A stretch of DNA of 64,000 nucleotides from Portulaca oleracea (taxonomy: Eukaryota; Streptophyta; Magnoliopsida; Caryophyllales; Portulacaceae): positions 46,884,195 to 46,948,194 of the forward strand of contig CM055872.1 of assembly GCA_029582165.1 (NCBI GenBank). Reading direction: 5' to 3'. The notes under the pieces were generated by a model that worked only from the letters and a program-made list of their open reading frames with translations, was not told where the DNA came from and ran no database searches. Below are positions 10,230-18,612 of this stretch, piece after piece. A program made the position numbers and the translations under genes. Position 1 is the first letter of the stretch; each line of letters opens with the position of its first letter.

Positions 10230-10790
10230 AAATGGTAGGGAAGGGCAAGGGTTGAGGGTTTCTGGACCGGGCGAATCGACTTGTGAGTGGTTGGAGGGGG
10301 GGTGAGTCTGGGGACCCCCACAGACGCAATGTGACTGCGTTCGCCGTCTTTGGTCGTGTATGCGGATGTAGGTGATGCAGCAGGCGGCCAGCCCGAGGAC
10401 ACGGGGAGTCAGACAACGCGAGATTTCGTTGACCATCTCAACCAAGCCATGGATGAGTCATCCGGTAGTGAAACATCGGGGTCGAGGGACGATGAGACAG
10501 GGGAGCCCGAGACGCAGATGATCCCGACCTCCATCGCCAATTTTATGACTCATCGGGCGGTTCTGGCCAGCGAGTTTCATGCCGATGAGGGATTCAGCGG
10601 GGAAGTTTGCCCCAATTCGACAAGGTGGACAGGGAAGTAGTTCTGCTACTGGTGAAGCTGGGTCTAGTAGCAGATATCAGAAGAGGAGGCGAAGCGGCGA
10701 CAACTCCAGGAAGATTGATGGTAGCGTGCCCGGGGAACCTGCAATTCCCTCATTAATACCGAGCTTTGGAGGTCACATTGCCATTCCGTT
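10230..10790 (+). pseudogene. PMD-type protein N-terminal region, broken
   Basis: After an acidic, low-complexity frame at 10350-10640 (SSGSETSGSRDDETGEPETQ), a second overlapping frame from 10579 runs GEAGSSSRYQKRRRSGDN and then EPAIPSLIPSFGGHIA. The P-x-LIPS-x-GGH motif resembles the start of plant-mobile-domain proteins carried by transposons. The frame shift near 10580-10640 and the loss of everything after GGHIA near 10790 show a broken gene. Immediately beyond lies the opposite-strand FAR1-like segment. PMD assignment rests on this short motif and on the PMD relic in the related element A. Confidence 0.45.
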
Positions 10791-10794
10791 TCGT

Positions 10795-11092
10795 TGCGAG
10801 TCCACGCAACAATGGCGAATTTACATTGGCACGCCTTCGTTGACGTACTCCGACGAGTCGCATCATCGAGATCATTCAGTTTCCCACGATATTTACCGTA
10901 ACTCCAACACTTCAAATAACACCTTAACGAACTATCCGCATCTTTTCTCTTGTACGAAGCCCGTACAAACCTAAAACCTATACCCGTAGCAACTCCATTA
11001 GTCCATTCTTGCAATGCGTCAATACTCTCAAAAACATTTTGCGTAACAAAATGAGTGGAATAATCAATGTCGTCCCCGCCAAAGTCCTCCAA
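10795..11092 (-). pseudogene. FAR1/MULE-type transposase N-terminal region
   Basis: The minus-strand frame starts MEDFGGDDID and contains VFESIDALQEWTNGVATGIG, then YLKCWSYGKYRGK, and KACQCKF with a downstream TEWQ. This spacing (F-s-D-W...G..., then C...GKYR, then C-F...W) resembles the FAR1-like DNA-binding region at the N-terminus of plant Mutator-like transposases. Past TEWQ the frame reads through into unrelated PMD-gene sequence. The catalytic MULE domain and SWIM finger are absent, so this is a truncated gene in a deletion derivative. Confidence 0.55.
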
Positions 11093-11099
11093 AAAAACC

Positions 11100-11730
11100 T
11101 ACAAACAATAGAAACAATTATTATTATACTAATAATAACTAGGATACTAGAAATTCCTAATACTGCTTTAACATTAATAATTAACATACAATTCTAATAT
11201 TAATTAACATAATAATAATAATATTATCAATAAATAAATAATGACAACATATTAATAATTTTAACATAATTAACATATTAATAATAATTAACAAAATTAT
11301 TTATCTTAATAATAATATTATAAATAAATAAATAATAATATTAACAACACTTAAAATTATTAAGAATAAAACTTACAAACAACTTATTATAATAATATTA
11401 ATTAACACAATTTTAACATAATCAACATAATAATTACAATTAACAACATTGATTACCTTAATAATAATATTATAAATAAAAATAACAATAATAATTAACA
11501 TAATTAACATACTATAATAATAATAATAATAACAATACTTATAAACAACTTATTAAAATAATATTAATTAACAAAATTTTAACATAATTAACATAAAAAT
11601 TATAATTACCAACATTGATTACCTTAATAATAATATTATAAATAAATAAATAAATAATATTAACATATTTTATACGTAAATAATAATTTTCCAATTTTAT
11701 AAATATTTTGAAAAAAATTAAAAAAAAAAA
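11100..11730. repeat. AT-rich low-complexity tract of element B
   Basis: Almost entirely AATAAT, TTAACA and AATTAA words, with near-duplicate segments around 11280-11400, 11400-11500 and 11540-11660. No coding capacity. Confidence 0.85.
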
Positions 11731-11734
11731 TCCG

Positions 11735-11912
11735 GAAAGGGCTCGGTGCCGCGCCCATATTTGTCGGCTGGTGGCGGCGTTGCCGTGCCCAGATCTGGGC
11801 GGCGCCGCGGCCTCGCCGTGCAGATCGTGTGGCGACCGCCGCACGATCTGCACGGCGAGGCCGCGGCGCCGCCTAGCTCTGGGCGCGGCAACACCGCCGC
11901 CGACCGAGCCTG
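11735..11912. repeat. GC-rich near-perfect palindrome
   Basis: Arms of about 65-85 bases are centred near 11835. The left arm runs GGCGGCGCCGCGGCCTCGCC then GTGCAGATCG; the right arm is its reverse complement with only a few changes, and the match extends with small gaps into flanking GGCTCGGT and ACCGAGCC. Open frames on both strands translate to near-identical peptides because of the symmetry. It sits 265 bases inside the right terminus, like 4010-4137 in element A. Confidence 0.95.
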
Positions 11913-12319
11913 CTCCTTTATTTTTTTTGTATTTTTTTTCAAAATTAAAATTAACAAACTAACCTCTTCCTCTTCCTCTTCATTTGAATTATCACCTTCT
12001 CTTAATATTGTAGGTTAAATTCAACAATAAATGAAAAATTTAGAGAGAGAATGTTAGGGGAGAGTGAGGGGAGAGTGAGAGGAGAGTGGGAGGAGAGGGA
12101 AGAGAGTTGAAATATATGAGGGGCAAAAACGTCTTTTGGATGGGCGACAATAGTAAAAAGGGGGGCGACGAAAAGCAATGTCATGTATAACCCCATATCA
12201 TCAACATTATGTTTTTTTGGCTAAGCACTACTTAATTACTGTATAATGATTAGATTTGTTAGATAATTTGTGTTTTACTAAGGCAATGCACTCGATAATT
12301 AACATGGTATATTAGCCGT

Positions 12320-12707
12320 CAATTAAGAGAAACACTAATCTATATAATATTAATAACAAAGTTTGTGGGTCCCGCTGAATGGATAAAAGAGATTAAGGCC
12401 TTGTTCTTTTCTGCGGTTGGCAAACTGCGGTGCCACAACATACCGCAATTTGCCACAACTCACCACACTTTACCACAAATCATTACTTTTCTCTCTCCTC
12501 ACTTTTCTCCTCTACTTTTTACATTCTCTCTCCTCACCCACCCCACATACCAATAACATACCACAATTCCACCACACTCACCACAATTCTACAACACCAC
12601 ACCATACCACAAAAATACTGCAGAACAGAACAGGGCCTAATTATGGGGATTTCGACCAATCAAAAACTAGATAAATGCTTAATTAAATTATTTTTGTGCA
12701 ACTATCA

Positions 12708-12740
<33 letters not shown>

Positions 12741-13260
12741 ATAATAATAATATATAATATTAATAGTAAAGTTTGTGGGTCTCGCTGAATGAAGAAATGA
12801 GATTAATTGTAGGGATATTGACCAATCAAAAAGTAGACAAATGCCGAATTAAATTATTTAGGTACAACTATCAGTAAATATAATTATTTTGGAATAATAA
12901 TAATAACAACAACAACAACAACAATAATAATAATAATAATAATAATAATCTATATAATATTAATAGTAAAGTTTGTGGGTCCTCTGAATGTAGAAAGGAG
13001 ATTAATTGTAGAGATTTTGACCAATCAAAAAGTAGATAAATGCTGAATTAAATTATTTTGGTGCAACTATTAGTAATTATAATTATTTTGGAGTAATAAT
13101 AATCTATATAATATAAATAATATTAATAGTAAAGTTTGTGGGTCCCACAGAATGGAGAAAGGAGATTAATTTTATGAATTCCAACCAATCAGATAGTAGA
13201 TAAATATTAAATTATTTTTTTGTGCAAATATCAATAATTATTTTGGTGTTATCTAATATA
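12320..13260 (+). repeat. Tandem array of about 165-200-base units, Helitron-end-like
   Basis: Four copies share GTTTGTGGGTC starting at 12361, 12771, 12971 and 13134, preceded by TATATAATATTAAT and followed by a GAATG-GAGATTAAT block, GACCAATCAAAAAGTAGA-AAATG and AAATTATTT-GTGCAACTATCAG. The first copy is split by the MITE at 12397-12637. Expanded AAT microsatellite explains unit-length differences. The TCTATATAATATTAATAG start resembles plant Helitron 5' termini, but no CTRR end or hairpin is located, so family assignment is tentative. Confidence 0.75.
12397..12637. mobile_element. Tourist-like MITE (PIF/Harbinger type)
   Basis: The termini GGCCTTGTTCTTTTCTGCGG and, read inward from the right, GGCCCTGTTCTGTTCTGCAG form a 20-base TIR with three mismatches. 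It is flanked by TAA on both sides (12394-12396, 12638-12640). Neighbouring copies of the host repeat read GAGATTAATTG without the MITE, which gives a natural empty site showing that TAA was duplicated. At 241 bp, CCACAC-rich and non-coding, it fits Tourist MITEs mobilised by PIF/Harbinger transposases. A relative lies at 4668-4967. Confidence 0.93.
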
Positions 13261-13602
13261 ACAATAATAATAATAATCATATGTAAATATTTGTATCAAT
13301 ATTGGTACATAGTATAATGCTATTTATTGTTTGTTTTAATATTCATATGTAAATTTTTGTATCAATATTGGTACATATATGTATATTGAATTCATAATGT
13401 CATATTATGATTTTCTTTTAAATTGGTATGCACATGCATATTTCTTAATTCAATTGTTATTTTTGCGTTGCTTCCTTATAATTATAATGTATATTTGTAT
13501 CTAGGTAAATTTATATTATAGTTGCTTTTTAATTGTTAATTAAACACATTTTTTAATATACGAGTGCAACACGACTTTGTATGAACAGTTACTTATGCAT
13601 GA
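13261..13602. other. AT-rich spacer, nothing recognised
   Basis: Contains a local duplication of CATATGTAAATWTTTGTATCA with TATTGGTACATA (about 13280 and 13343). No coding or structural feature otherwise. Confidence 0.5.
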
Positions 13603-13611
13603 TTTTTATAA

Positions 13612-13962
13612 GGATTATTGGACGCTAATATACTGAACTATTAGGGTATTGGACAATAATATACCGAACTTTGACCTTGTACAATAATATACCGAACTTT
13701 GGGGGTGTTGGACAATATTGCACACGGAACTATTCCGGCAATGGTTGACTCGGTGGATATCATACGTGGCAGGCGGAGGTGCTGAGTTGGCAAAAAAAAA
13801 TTTAAATTTTTTGACAGATCAGATTAGCTAATATACTGAACTATTGGGGTATTGGACAATAATATACCGAACTTTGACCTTGGACAATAATATACCGAAC
13901 TTTGGGGGGTGTTGGACAATATTGCAGCCGGAACTATTCCGGCGATGGTTGACTCGGTGGAG

Positions 13963-14004
<42 letters not shown>

Positions 14005-14076
14005 TTGGTGTTGTCTGCTTTAGACTCTGAATTAAATTATTTTGGTCCAAATAACAGTAATTATTTTGGTGTTGCC

Positions 14077-14114
<38 letters not shown>

Positions 14115-15069
14115 CAATAATAATATTAATATTAATATTAATATTAATCTATATATTATAAAAGAAATCATTGTGGGTCCCACGGAATAGAGCAACAAGA
14201 TTGATTTTAGGGGAATTTGCCAACCACCACGTAAATTTTTTTTTCTATTTTCAATTTTTTTTATTTTCAATCTGAATTTTATTTTAAAATTTAAAAAAAC
14301 CAGAAAGAATCACTAATCCTTGACTGCTTTGGACTCTGAATTAAATTATTTTGGTGCAAATAACAGTAATTCTTTTGGTGTTGCCTATAATAATAATCTA
14401 TATATTATAATGCTAATCATTGTCGGTCCCATAGAATAGAGCAACGGGAGATTTTAGGGGAATTTGCTAATTATAACGTAGAAAATTACATTTTTTTTCT
14501 ATTTTCTATTTTTTATTTTCAATCCGGATTTTATTTTCAAATTAAAAAAACAGAAACTATCACTAATCCTTGACTGTTTTGATTCATAAATAAATTATTT
14601 TGGCCCAAATAACAGTAATTATTTTGGTGTTGCCTATAATAATAATAATGATAATAATAATAATAATAATGATAATAATAATAATAATATAATTATAATA
14701 ATAATAATAGTAATCTCTACCGAGTCAACCATCGCCGGAATAGTTTCGGGTGCAATATTGTCCAACACCCCCCAAAGTTCGGTATATTATTGTCCAAGGT
14801 CAGAGTTCGATATATTATTGTCCAATACCCCAATAGTTCAGTATATTAGCTAATCTGATCTGTCAAAAAATTTAAATTTTTTTTGCCAACTCAGCACCTT
14901 CACATGCCACGTATGATATCCACCGAGTCAACCATCGCCGGAATAGTTCCAGGTGCAATATTGTCCAACACCCCCCAAAGTTCGGAATATTATTGTACAT
15001 CCAATGTCAAAGTTCGGTATATTATTGTCCAATACCCCAATAGTACAGTATATTGGCGTCCAATAACCC
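13612..15069. mobile_element. Non-autonomous Mutator-like element with long TIRs
   Basis: Arms of about 350 bases at each end are inverted copies: each holds two rounds of ACAATAATATACCGAACTTT, the GAACTATTCCGGC-ATGGTTGACTCGGTGGA block and the ATTAGCTAATATACTGAACT block. The element starts GGATTATTGGACGC and ends GCGTCCAATAACCC. TTTTTATAA flanks it perfectly on both sides (13603-13611 and 15070-15078), the 9-bp duplication of Mutator superfamily insertions. The interior holds AAT microsatellites and three copies of a unit containing TTTTGGTGTTGCCTATAATA; no transposase. Confidence 0.93.
14050..14640 (+). repeat. Internal tandem units of the Mutator-like element
   Basis: AACAGTAATT-TTTTGGTGTTGCCTAT recurs near 14053, 14362 and 14611. 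The first two copies are followed by CTATATATTATAA and a GGGTCCCAC/T-GAATAGAGCAAC block, then a TTTTCTATTTTC stretch and CACTAATCCTTGACTG. The GTGGGTCCCACGGAATAGAG segment resembles the unit of the array at 12320-13260, so both may derive from one repeat family. Confidence 0.75.
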
Positions 15070-15078
15070 TTTTTATAA

Positions 15079-15469
15079 AATTTCAAGTGTATAATTTATT
15101 TCACTCTGTGCATCCCACGGGTTGAGGCATAGTTAATTAAAAGAAACACTAATGTGTGATTCATAAGTTAAGGTATGTAACGTCTACAAAATGCTGATCA
15201 AAATCGTCATCCAGCCTTTTTGCACCTTATTTGTTGCTAGTTCTCTTGGAGCCATCCATCATACTACACTCCAAGGTTGTTCTTCTCCTGTATTATGACC
15301 AAGTATCAAGTATAAAAAGGGTACAAATCACCCTTTATGCCACATATTGTAGTTTAAGACATGTTTTTCAGGACACTGATGTTCTATTTGGGAGAAGGGT
15401 TAGAGTTTTTTTTTTTTTTTTTTTAATTTTTTTAGGGGGGGGGGGGTTATGGCAGGTGTTGGATGCCCC
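15079..15469. other. Spacer with T/G homopolymer runs
   Basis: Ordinary AT-rich sequence to 15400, then about 18 T, further T and a run of about 10 G at 15436-15446. The homopolymers abut the truncated 3' side of the minus-strand retroelement. No gene seen. Confidence 0.5.
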
Positions 15470-15751
15470 AAATTAAAATTGGCCATGGTGAAAATAGGGT
15501 AGTTAGGTATGATGGAGGTTGATGTTGTAGATTGGCGTATTCTTGGCATTTATGACATTTTCGAACAAATTCCAAGCAATCAGCTTCCATGGTGGTCCTA
15601 TAATAACCAACTCGTTGGATTTTCTTAGCCAAAATTTTCCCATTCATATGTGGACCGCACTTTCCTCCGTGTATGGCGATCATGACCTTTTCTGCGCCTT
15701 TCGCATCTATGAACAGTAAGTTAATGCCAGTGGCTGACTTCTTATACAACC
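15470..15751 (-). pseudogene. Tat integrase zinc-binding domain, downstream part
   Basis: The frame includes VMIAIHGGKCGPHMNG, KILAKKIQRVGYYRTTMEAD and CLEFVRKCHKC, the H-x-H...C-x2-C (HHCC) zinc-binding region of Ty3/gypsy integrase, then a PWPILIWGI stretch that normally leads into the DDE core. The core is absent: sequence degenerates into homopolymer at 15450. Upstream coding continues at 16443 beyond the TRIM, in the same frame once the TRIM and one 5-bp duplication are discounted. Confidence 0.85.
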
Positions 15752-15929
15752 TGTTGGGATTCACCTATGAGTAAATGTCCCACATCGAAAAAGTAAAGAG
15801 AAAGCACATTGTATATGAGTCAAGTGGGCTACTCCTCTTAACACCAATTGGTTTTAAGATGGAACCTCACTTAACTTGTGTACCATGGGCCTTGATCGAA
15901 GTGGGCTCCTTCCTTGGATCTCCCCAACA
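15752..15929 (+). repeat. TRIM 5' LTR
   Basis: Starts TG, ends CA, with short inverted ends TGTTGGG/CCCAACA. It differs from its partner at 16264-16442 by scattered substitutions and one indel. Confidence 0.95.
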
Positions 15930-15930
15930 A

Positions 15931-15945
15931 GTGGTATCAGAGCCG
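15931..15945 (+). promoter_or_regulatory. TRIM primer binding site (initiator tRNA-Met)
   Basis: TGGTATCAGAGCC, complementary to the 3' end of plant initiator tRNA-Met, lies two bases after the 5' LTR, the normal position for minus-strand priming. Confidence 0.9.
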
Positions 15946-16263
15946 ATGGTTCGTTCGGCTGGGCGCATGCAAGGTGCAGGAAGATCACGGTGGACAGGAG
16001 CAGGGACCATAGTGCGTGCTCGGCAGGGTCTCCTGAATGCTCAGAGTGGTGGCATGAGACTCGGGTGGAGTAGGGTGCGACTCTGTGGAGTAAGGTGCGG
16101 CTGGGACTCTTGAGACAGAGTGGTGGCATGAGACTCAGGTGGAGTAGGGTGCGGCTCTGTAGAGTAAGGTGCGGCTATGATGGGCTCCTGATGGTGACTT
16201 GAAACCTTGGGCAAAAAGAGGCTTCCGATCAAGGGGGAGAGACTCATGTGTGAAGGGGGAGAT

Positions 16264-16442
16264 TGTTGGGATTCACCCATGAGTAAATGTCTCACATTTA
16301 AAAAGTAAAGAGAAAGCACATTGTATATAAATTCAAGTGGGCTACTCCTCTTAACACCAATTAGTTTTAAGATGGAACCTCACTTAACTTGTGTACCATG
16401 GGCCTAGATCGAAGTGGGCTCCTTCCTTGGATCTCCCCAACA
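16264..16442 (+). repeat. TRIM 3' LTR
   Basis: Direct repeat of 15752-15929, preceded by the polypurine tract GAAGGGGGAGAT (16252-16263). Confidence 0.95.
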
Positions 16443-17172
16443 CAACCGATAGTGGATCAGGCAGTATTGTGCTGTCATGGATCTTATCGCTCGTTTCCCT
16501 CTAGTATCCAACTCGGCTGGATACTACCCTTTGCATAAGTAATTGTAAACGTCATAGAACCAAGCTTCAGGATTGGTTTCTTGCATGTGAGTGGTGCAGA
16601 TATATGCTGGCTCAGATTGTCGCTCTACTGTTATAAGCAATTAGAATACACTCGTTCGGATAGATATCATTGATGACAGCTTAGCCACAACATCTCCTAG
16701 CTCATTGTTACCCCGTGAAAAATACTGAAAATTGATGCGCTCGAATTGATCAACAAACCCCAAAAGCTTCCGTTGGTAGGCCATGAGGTATTCATTCCTT
16801 ACTTTCCATACATTCTTGGCCTGATTAATGATGAGGCTTGAATCTCCGAAAACCTTGAGATGTTGAACACCTATAGACAAAGTGGCCTGCAACCTCATGA
16901 TACATGGTTCATATTCTACGGCGTTGTTGATGGCGTTGAAGTCTAGCTTCACGGATATTAGAATGTGCGCTCCTATTGGTGAAATCAGCATAACTCCTAC
17001 TCCACATCCCATTTGGTTAAACGCTTCATCGAAGTAGATTTCCCATGTGACTTCATCGGTGAGGAAAATATCTTCATCTGGGAACTTTAAGTTAGTACTT
17101 GGGGGTTCATTGTAACAGTAGTGCAGATACGACCCAACCTTTGATGGGTTTCTAGGGTAGCTACTTGAACTG
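16443..17172 (-). pseudogene. Tat additional RNase H (aRNH) and start of integrase
   Basis: The frame 17255-16641 contains EIYFDEAFNQMGCGVGVML, VEYEPCIMRLQATLSIG, LKVFGDSSLIINQ and a C-terminal ELGDVVAKL. These are the strand-1 Asp (in FDEA), helix Glu (EYEP), the third acidic residue (GDSS) and final Asp (GDVVA) of an archaeal-type RNase H. Its first residues lie in the LTR of the inserted element and are not native. From 16640 to 16443 the integrase N-terminal region (AWFYDVYNYL, then a stop, then AELDTRGKRAIR) follows and is interrupted by the TRIM. Confidence 0.85.
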
Positions 17173-18263
17173 TGTCGGGTTCGAGTCCGAACTACCAAAG
17201 TCGTGCTCGTAGATGATGACAAGAAGGGACAAATCCCGACCCAACATTTCAACACTAAACCTGCTCATCCGAACATGTTCAAGAACCATATACCTTTTCA
17301 AGGGGTGGATTGATGAGTATCGGGTTGTCGTGGTTAAGGCAATTCGTCCGACATAGGAGCTTGGGGAGGCTTGGGTATTGCCCCACCAACCCCATGGGCC
17401 TCGGGATCATGCCAAGCCGTCTCGGGATGAGAGGCATCGAAGAATCAGGGTTCAGGTATAGTCCCGAGGGCAACAAAGTTCAAGAGCTGCAGCAAGAAAG
17501 GAAGCGTCGGAGACAGAGGGCAGTCGCGCCCGTCACCCAAACCGTCGCGCCCGCGACGTCTCAATTGGGCTAGCCAAGAAGTGGAGCAGAACAAGTCCGC
17601 GGCCGCGACAGGAAGTGTCAAGCCCGTGACAACCAAACGTGGCGCCCGTGACGTCCCTGGTCGCGCCCACAACCGGCCTAGGCCAGCGACGGTTGGTGGC
17701 GGACAATAGCATGTCGCGCCCGCGATCTTCCTAGTCACGCCCGCGACCCCCCCTGCGACGCGCGTGCTGTTTCATTATTTTGCTGAGTTTTAACCTAATT
17801 TATGTTTAGTATAAATACCATGTTCAACACTCTTTTCTAGGTAGCTGATGTTTATGAATGATATGCTAAGGTATTGCTAGGGTTTCTCCCTTTTCTCTCA
17901 AAAATCTTGTTCTTGCTTTATCCATGGTTAATGGTGGTGTTAGCAAGTCATTCCTTTATTGATCATTTGGTGGATGTTTCCTTTATGATGGTCATGGTGG
18001 GGTGTTAGGTTTTGGTGGTGGATTCTCCTTTATCCAAAATCATATCCAATTCCTTTGGTGATCAAGGTTCATGTATTAGTTGATTTTGATTATTATTCAA
18101 GTTCATGGTTAACATTGATTCAAGCATGGGTGTTTGAGAGTTGCTTCATTCTCTCTCTATTCTATTGATTATGGATGTTCAAGAGGTCTTCTCTCATCTT
18201 CTCTTCAAGAACTACTCAAGTTAAGTTTATTATTCAATCCACTGCGCATCGGGAGCTGTTCCA
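17173..18263 (+). repeat. 5' LTR of gag-protease element
   Basis: 1,091 bases, very similar to 20627-21714. From 17519 to 17745 it carries about eight variants of the palindromic word GTCGCGCCCGCGAC. A TATA-like TATAAATACC at 17811-17820 is followed by a pyrimidine-rich leader, plausible promoter elements. Confidence 0.93.
17519..17745. repeat. Short-palindrome array in LTR (GTCGCGCCCGCGAC type)
   Basis: Variants include GTCGCGCCCGCGAC, GTCCGCGGCCGCGAC, GTCAAGCCCGTGAC, GTGGCGCCCGTGAC, GTCGCGCCCGCGATC and GTCACGCCCGCGAC, separated by 10-30 bases of unrelated sequence. Each pairs a GTCRCG half with a CGYGAC half. The matching array in the other LTR is at 20960-21200. Confidence 0.85.
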
Positions 18264-18265
18264 CT

Positions 18266-18277
18266 TGGTATCAGAGC
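18266..18277 (+). promoter_or_regulatory. Primer binding site (initiator tRNA-Met)
   Basis: TGGTATCAGAGC lies two bases inside the 5' LTR end, the standard site for initiator tRNA-Met priming. Confidence 0.9.
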
Positions 18278-18612
18278 TCAAGGTTTGCATTAGCTTGAGT
18301 TTTTTTTTCATTTTTCCAATGTTCTTACTAGTAGTGAATTCTTTTGTTGGATTTAATTGAAATATTGGTGTCCCCCATCCCTTGTGCCTCACAGTATGTT
18401 GGAGAAGTTGTTATTGCTATTGAGTTTGTTGATTTTGATGCATATTGGAGCTTTGAGGTGAAGTTGGAAATTTATGCCGGCAAGGTGTTCGATAAAATGC
18501 CCAAGTGAGAAAAAACACACAGAACCCTTAGCCAAACACAAACCAACTACAAGAAAAACCCCAAACTCCACAAATATCCCAAACACATACCGACCCTTAC
18601 CCTTCCCTCGAA

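Larger units (their letters stand above)
8209..12178. mobile_element. TIR element with PMD-like and FAR1/MULE-like gene remnants (element B)
   Basis: The ends are inverted copies: the left begins TTGCTTTTCGTAGCCCCCC and the right, read inward, TTGCTTTTCGTCGCCCCCC, each followed by a T-run and ACTATTGTCGC, about 38 matching bases. GC-rich blocks and AT-rich tracts lie inside both ends. The interior carries the start of a PMD-type gene on the plus strand (10230-10790) and, on the minus strand, the start of a FAR1/MULE-type transposase (10795-11092). No clear target duplication is seen. About 3.97 kb long; an internally deleted derivative of a larger two-gene element is my reading. Confidence 0.65.
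15752..16442 (+). mobile_element. TRIM (terminal-repeat retrotransposon in miniature), complete
   Basis: Two direct repeats, 15752-15929 and 16264-16442 (178 and 179 bases), start TGTTGGGATTCACC and end GATCTCCCCAACA. A tRNA-Met primer site, TGGTATCAGAGCC, lies just inside the first repeat, and a purine tract AAGGGGGAGA precedes the second. CAACC flanks the element on both sides (15747-15751, 16443-16447), a perfect 5-bp target duplication. The 334-base interior is non-coding, so it depends on another element's proteins. The repeats differ at only a few positions, suggesting a relatively recent insertion. Confidence 0.95.

Noticed and set aside
11708..12018. Three overlapping GC-rich frames on both strands encoding nearly the same Arg/Pro-rich peptide
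   Set aside because: The identity of the peptides on opposite strands is caused by the palindrome at 11735-11912.
15775..16319. Several frames on both strands in 15775-16319
   Set aside because: They lie in the TRIM, whose LTRs and primer site explain the sequence; none shows a domain.
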